A stretch of 16,719 nucleotides of DNA. It comes from Streptomyces sp. WM4235. GTDB lineage: Bacteria; Actinomycetota; Actinomycetes; Streptomycetales; Streptomycetaceae. Where the stretch lies: the NCBI RefSeq assembly GCF_001279725.1, contig NZ_LGDE01000003.1:1-16719 (forward strand), given 5' to 3'. Position numbers and translations under genes: made by a program. Every line of letters begins with the position of its first letter. The first letter of the stretch is position 1. Shown one piece after another: positions 15,201-16,719 of this stretch. The notes below the pieces were generated by a model. The model did no database searches. It was not told the DNA's origin and saw only the letters and a list, made by a program, of their open reading frames with translations.

Positions 15201-15775
15201 CGGTGTGGGAGCACATCTTCACGAGCATGAATCCGGTCGGCGTCCTCTTGGGCGGGCATGTCGCCACATGCGCCGCGGGCCCGCTGGCATGCGAGCTCTA
15301 CGGCTACTGGACCACCCGACCGGACAGTCCCTACAACCTCTCCCCGGGCCAGATGGACAAGTTCCTCGCCGACAAGTCCTGGACGAAGGCCAGCCGGGAC
15401 GACATCACCACGGCCTTGGCGCGGATGAGCTCGACCTGCCAAGGGCCAGTGGGCACGACCTGCCGCGTCAACCTGGACACCCGCTGGAGGACCGGTGAAG
15501 TGGACCCAGACGACTATGACCTCACTTTCGCTCTTCGCGGGTACAACTATCGCCAGAGTGGCACCGTCACGCTGACGGTTCTCGACAGCGGCCGTGTAAG
15601 AGTCAAGGGCGACACCCGCGTCGACCTCTTCAAGAACTACAACTTCGACTACGAGGACAAGGCCCTGGGAGTATTCCCTCTGGCCGTCTTTGCCGAAATG
15701 CACAGGTACGGCTACGCCCGCGACTATGAGGTCCACGGCAGCAAGACCGTGCCGATCGACGTGACGTTTCCCTAG
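12236..15775 (+). CDS. Large secreted ALF-repeat / Ala-rich coiled-coil protein, polymorphic-toxin-like
   Basis: 1179 residues from GTG at 12236, chosen because GGGGGA (12223-12228) is seven bases upstream and a signal peptide follows (Arg-rich start, hydrophobic 21-40, cleavage near SASA/AEP). The architecture is doubled. About 52-245 hold ALF-type helical repeats of roughly 45 residues (VRKGLNQALSGTPEQLSAYL style), and 250-605 an Ala-rich coiled coil. Then come four more ALF repeats (about 618-804, each with AA..AL.G....L..FL), a second coil (about 805-955), and a globular C-terminal region (about 968-1179) unlike the rest. That tail has four Cys (TCAAGPLAC, TCQGPVGTTC) and ends with YNFDYED and EMHRYGYARDYEV. 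ALF-repeat proteins of actinomycetes often carry variable, toxin-like C-terminal domains, so I infer an effector with stalk and tip. I cannot name the tip's activity. A lipoprotein gene follows after 45 bases. Confidence 0.85.
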   Translation: MSEKDTRFRARPAWGGVLARSSVVGALSLAMGAGLLGGVSASAAEPAKPLPPNERAQLFALWRSGGDETKAGAEKVLTASDAAVHDFLVNQAPELVLVDNRVKALQLINESGPSVRKGLNQALSGTPEQLSAYLASGWGQSLIEDQRMAVLQVMNGAGDSVREAGTKAIDKGTVRAMMDFLAEGQPVAQEEDERMEILQISASAGPLLKKAAQAALSGTPGEMHEFLKNGQHLARARDQETLTVTQLADLANKASDTAKAETEAAKEAGAKAEQAATLAKAAAERAKKETAAAKESSQEAARKSREAANAASAAADAARTAIRASNTAISAARTAASAASSAAAAASAAGNAAARAYDAASAASRDAGQTKAAREAADQARIAADGAQLAVTSVFKAIEALSGATSAARSAASAGNNAAAAATAAADASAQKGLAAEDSRRASEAAARARYAAATANNAADAAERLAGKAATAARGAHKAASDAVTHARAAAKAADEAVAQAGKSVDYANKSAEHALAAVAAAKTASDAVAQADKVYEAARATEDAQLEAQKEEFARAAAEIKKQEQEQVAKAADNRAEAARRDAQTTKLLADAVAPGVTPANAVTKGRTAALRLVTTGGPWTRQAAEGALTGTDGEVQAWLKASRKQAEEQDDWARVSHMADSGSTPLRQAAKTTMQGSYTNVTTFLKTGQYDAQQEEMRERVLEISNAGGAQVKKAATAAIDARTTDALRTFLDTGWFAAREEDDRATALELKASGGPQVKAAAFVSLEGSARMLHDFVTVGRYRAAQLDQDAASHAANIKGLIAGAANAAATANQNAQQAVEAAAKAKNASDEAIKAAQEAVKAKNQAAVYAADAKKSAESADASAKQAAESAKQARSAAQQAQSAAKQADASAASARYSASKAASYAADAQQSAVEARASAYAANQDATAAAKAAVDAWDIAVRKVLDAYKSWTAPSAGAIDATGSGGLQPGDGQSDHPKYNSASVWEHIFTSMNPVGVLLGGHVATCAAGPLACELYGYWTTRPDSPYNLSPGQMDKFLADKSWTKASRDDITTALARMSSTCQGPVGTTCRVNLDTRWRTGEVDPDDYDLTFALRGYNYRQSGTVTLTVLDSGRVRVKGDTRVDLFKNYNFDYEDKALGVFPLAVFAEMHRYGYARDYEVHGSKTVPIDVTFP

Positions 15776-15820
15776 TTCAGATTGGTCTGCGGCGTAGTCG
15801 AATGTCTCATGGAGGGGTCT

Positions 15821-16360
15821 ATGCGGAAGTCGGGAAACCTGAGGAGTGCCTTTGAAAGGCGCTCCAGGAAAGCCAAGTTCGCAGTCGCTTCCTGCGTTCT
15901 TTCCATAGCTCTTGTCACGGGCTGTGGAGCGGAGGACAGGGATGACGTTCTGAAGGGCTTCGCACTGGAACTTCCACCCTGTCCGACCGAGAATTTGACG
16001 TTCTCCGGGCAGACGTCTGCGCCGGGCATTGAGCTGGCGATGAGTTTCACGGCTTCCACGAGCTGTGTGGAGCAGTACCTCAAGGATCATCACGTCGATC
16101 TATCACATCCGCTCTACTGGCCTGCTTCCGGATGGACCAGCATCGGAAACCACACGTTCCCACCCACGGAACCGCCTTTTAAAGCAGAACACATGAAGCA
16201 GTTCAAGATCGATCTGGACGCGAACAAGAAGTACAAGAGGTACATCGGGTTCCTTACGTCCAAAGACGCTGAATTCAGTGTGTTGCTGGATCCCGAGGGA
16301 AGTAATACCTCCCTCTACATGGAATCAAGGTCGACGGGCCGAGTCAGGATGGGCGGCTGA
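15821..16360 (+). CDS. Lipoprotein of unknown function, candidate immunity protein for the upstream ALF-repeat effector
   Basis: 179 residues. The N-terminus MRKSGNLRSAFERRSRKAK is strongly basic, followed by the hydrophobic stretch FAVASCVLSIALVTGC. LVTGC is a good lipobox, so Cys35 should be lipidated and the protein held on the outer face of the membrane. The mature part (about 145 residues) is soluble, with Cys near LPPCPTEN and TSCVEQYL and many aromatic and charged residues; I recognise no family. ATG at 15821 is chosen for GGAGG five bases upstream; an ATG at 15809 and a TTG at 15782 are in frame but lack a site. It starts 45 bases after the ALF-repeat gene with no hairpin between, so the two are probably one operon. 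Base composition is far less GC-rich than the surroundings, hinting at transfer with the effector's tip. The immunity role is inferred from position and anchoring only. Confidence 0.8.
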   Translation: MRKSGNLRSAFERRSRKAKFAVASCVLSIALVTGCGAEDRDDVLKGFALELPPCPTENLTFSGQTSAPGIELAMSFTASTSCVEQYLKDHHVDLSHPLYWPASGWTSIGNHTFPPTEPPFKAEHMKQFKIDLDANKKYKRYIGFLTSKDAEFSVLLDPEGSNTSLYMESRSTGRVRMGG

Positions 16361-16496
16361 CGTCGGCCGTCACGCCTGCTCGAAACTCCGGCTGACCGCC
16401 GGAGAGGGCCGGGTGGAGTGGCTTTGGTGTCGCGAACCCCGAAAGAAAGACCCGGCCGGACGGCTCGGACCGAGTCCCGACCTGATCGCATGAAGC
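16361..16496 (+). other. 3' region of the effector-lipoprotein operon; no gene seen
   Basis: Contains a small perfect 7-bp hairpin CTCCGGC, loop TGACC, GCCGGAG (16386-16404), then unremarkable sequence up to the main terminator. Composition returns to high GC immediately after the lipoprotein stop. Confidence 0.5.
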
Positions 16497-16529
16497 ATCG
16501 GGCCCACCCTGAACCAGGGTGGGCCCGAT
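16497..16529. terminator. Strong terminator after the lipoprotein gene
   Basis: A perfect 14-bp stem ATCGGGCCCACCCT (16497-16510) with its complement at 16516-16529 around a 5-base loop GAACC. It lies about 136 bases after the lipoprotein stop and ends the effector-lipoprotein operon. It would also work for a minus-strand gene ending to the right, but none is recognisable. Confidence 0.85.
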
Positions 16530-16719
16530 CTGCGTGTGCCGTGCCGTACCCGATCGCGCTTCGCCCGGTCGCTCGCCCGCCGATCGTGCGGCCGACCGGG
16601 ATCGGCGAGACGGAACCTCACCGCCGATCGAGCACCGGCACGGACCCGGCACGGACCCGGGGTGGGCCTCAGTCGGGACCCCACCCGGGACCCCTCACCC
16701 GAGGCCCACACCCGAGGCC
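16530..16719. other. Window end, no gene seen; short repeats
   Basis: No frame here looks like a real protein on either strand. An 11-bp unit CGGCACGGACC is repeated twice plus a remnant at 16636-16660, and GGGCCTC/GAGGCCC (16664-16670 and 16701-16707) form a 7-bp inverted repeat with a 30-base loop. This is probably intergenic or the edge of a gene beyond the window. Confidence 0.4.

Noticed and set aside
15600..15775. Colicin-M-like lipid II hydrolase tip for the ALF-repeat protein, suggested by YNFD and a later His-Arg
   Set aside because: The known motif needs Asp-x-Tyr-Asp followed within a few residues by His-Arg; here HR is about 20 residues away and the spacing does not fit.
15782..15820. 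TTG at 15782 as start of the lipoprotein
   Set aside because: No ribosome-binding site; the ATG at 15821 has GGAGG five bases upstream and gives a normal-length lipoprotein signal peptide.
13145..16093. A 982-codon open frame on the minus strand opposite the ALF-repeat and lipoprotein genes
   Set aside because: It is antisense to a gene with signal peptide, repeats and good start site. Its translation is Gly/Arg/Val-rich without domains, which arises when Ala-rich GCC/GCG codons are read backwards. No ribosome-binding site.
16370..16711. A 113-codon minus-strand frame at the window end
   Set aside because: Arg-rich, runs through the strong terminator hairpin at 16497-16529, has no ribosome-binding site and no recognisable domain.
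1..16719. CRISPR arrays, tRNA/rRNA genes, insertion sequences, attachment sites
   Set aside because: Looked for regularly spaced repeats with unique spacers, cloverleaf-like segments, transposase motifs and terminal inverted repeats; nothing supportable was seen. The 19-bp repeats have no spacers.

Overview
The window looks like an actinomycete chromosome, most probably Streptomyces. It is very GC-rich with strong G/C bias at third codon positions. Start codons sit behind AGGAGG-type sites, terminators are long GC hairpins without U-tracts, and the protein families are typical of that genus (DUF4097, S9 dipeptidyl-peptidase-like, RibD-type reductase, secreted FG-GAP proteins, ALF-repeat proteins).

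Layout. (1) 1-3346, plus strand: the last codons of a DUF4097-type protein, a complete cytoplasmic S9 peptidase, and a small RibD_C/dihydrofolate-reductase-like protein preceded by three perfect 19-bp direct repeats. A strong bidirectional hairpin at 3598-3638 closes this block. (2) 3661-11788, minus strand: five consecutive genes for exported proteins. They are an SGNH esterase with five FG-GAP/VCBS repeats, three paralogues built on one trypsin-like domain, and a small secreted protein of unknown function. The three paralogues carry different C-terminal modules: FG-GAP repeats, a PLL/tectonin-like propeller, and bulb-type lectin plus ricin-type lectin. Four of the five have a convincing hairpin downstream, so they are probably separate transcription units. 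(3) 12236-16360, plus strand and divergent from block 2: a 1179-residue secreted ALF-repeat/coiled-coil protein with a globular C-terminal region, followed 45 bases later by a lipoprotein gene. A 14-bp perfect hairpin ends the pair.

Two ideas stand out. First, the three 'trypsin-like' domains keep the fold landmarks (paired cysteines, the Asp of the triad, the GDxG loop), but all carry Ser at the catalytic-His position (AASC instead of AAHC) and Thr at the catalytic-Ser position (GDTG instead of GDSG). They look like pseudoproteases used as a common platform for interchangeable binding modules. Second, the ALF-repeat protein plus downstream lipoprotein looks like a secreted polymorphic-toxin-like effector with a membrane-anchored candidate immunity protein. 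The base composition falls sharply from the tip-encoding part of the large gene into the lipoprotein gene (49% GC by hand count at 16141-16320), as expected of an exchangeable module. Both are predictions from sequence; no homology search was possible.
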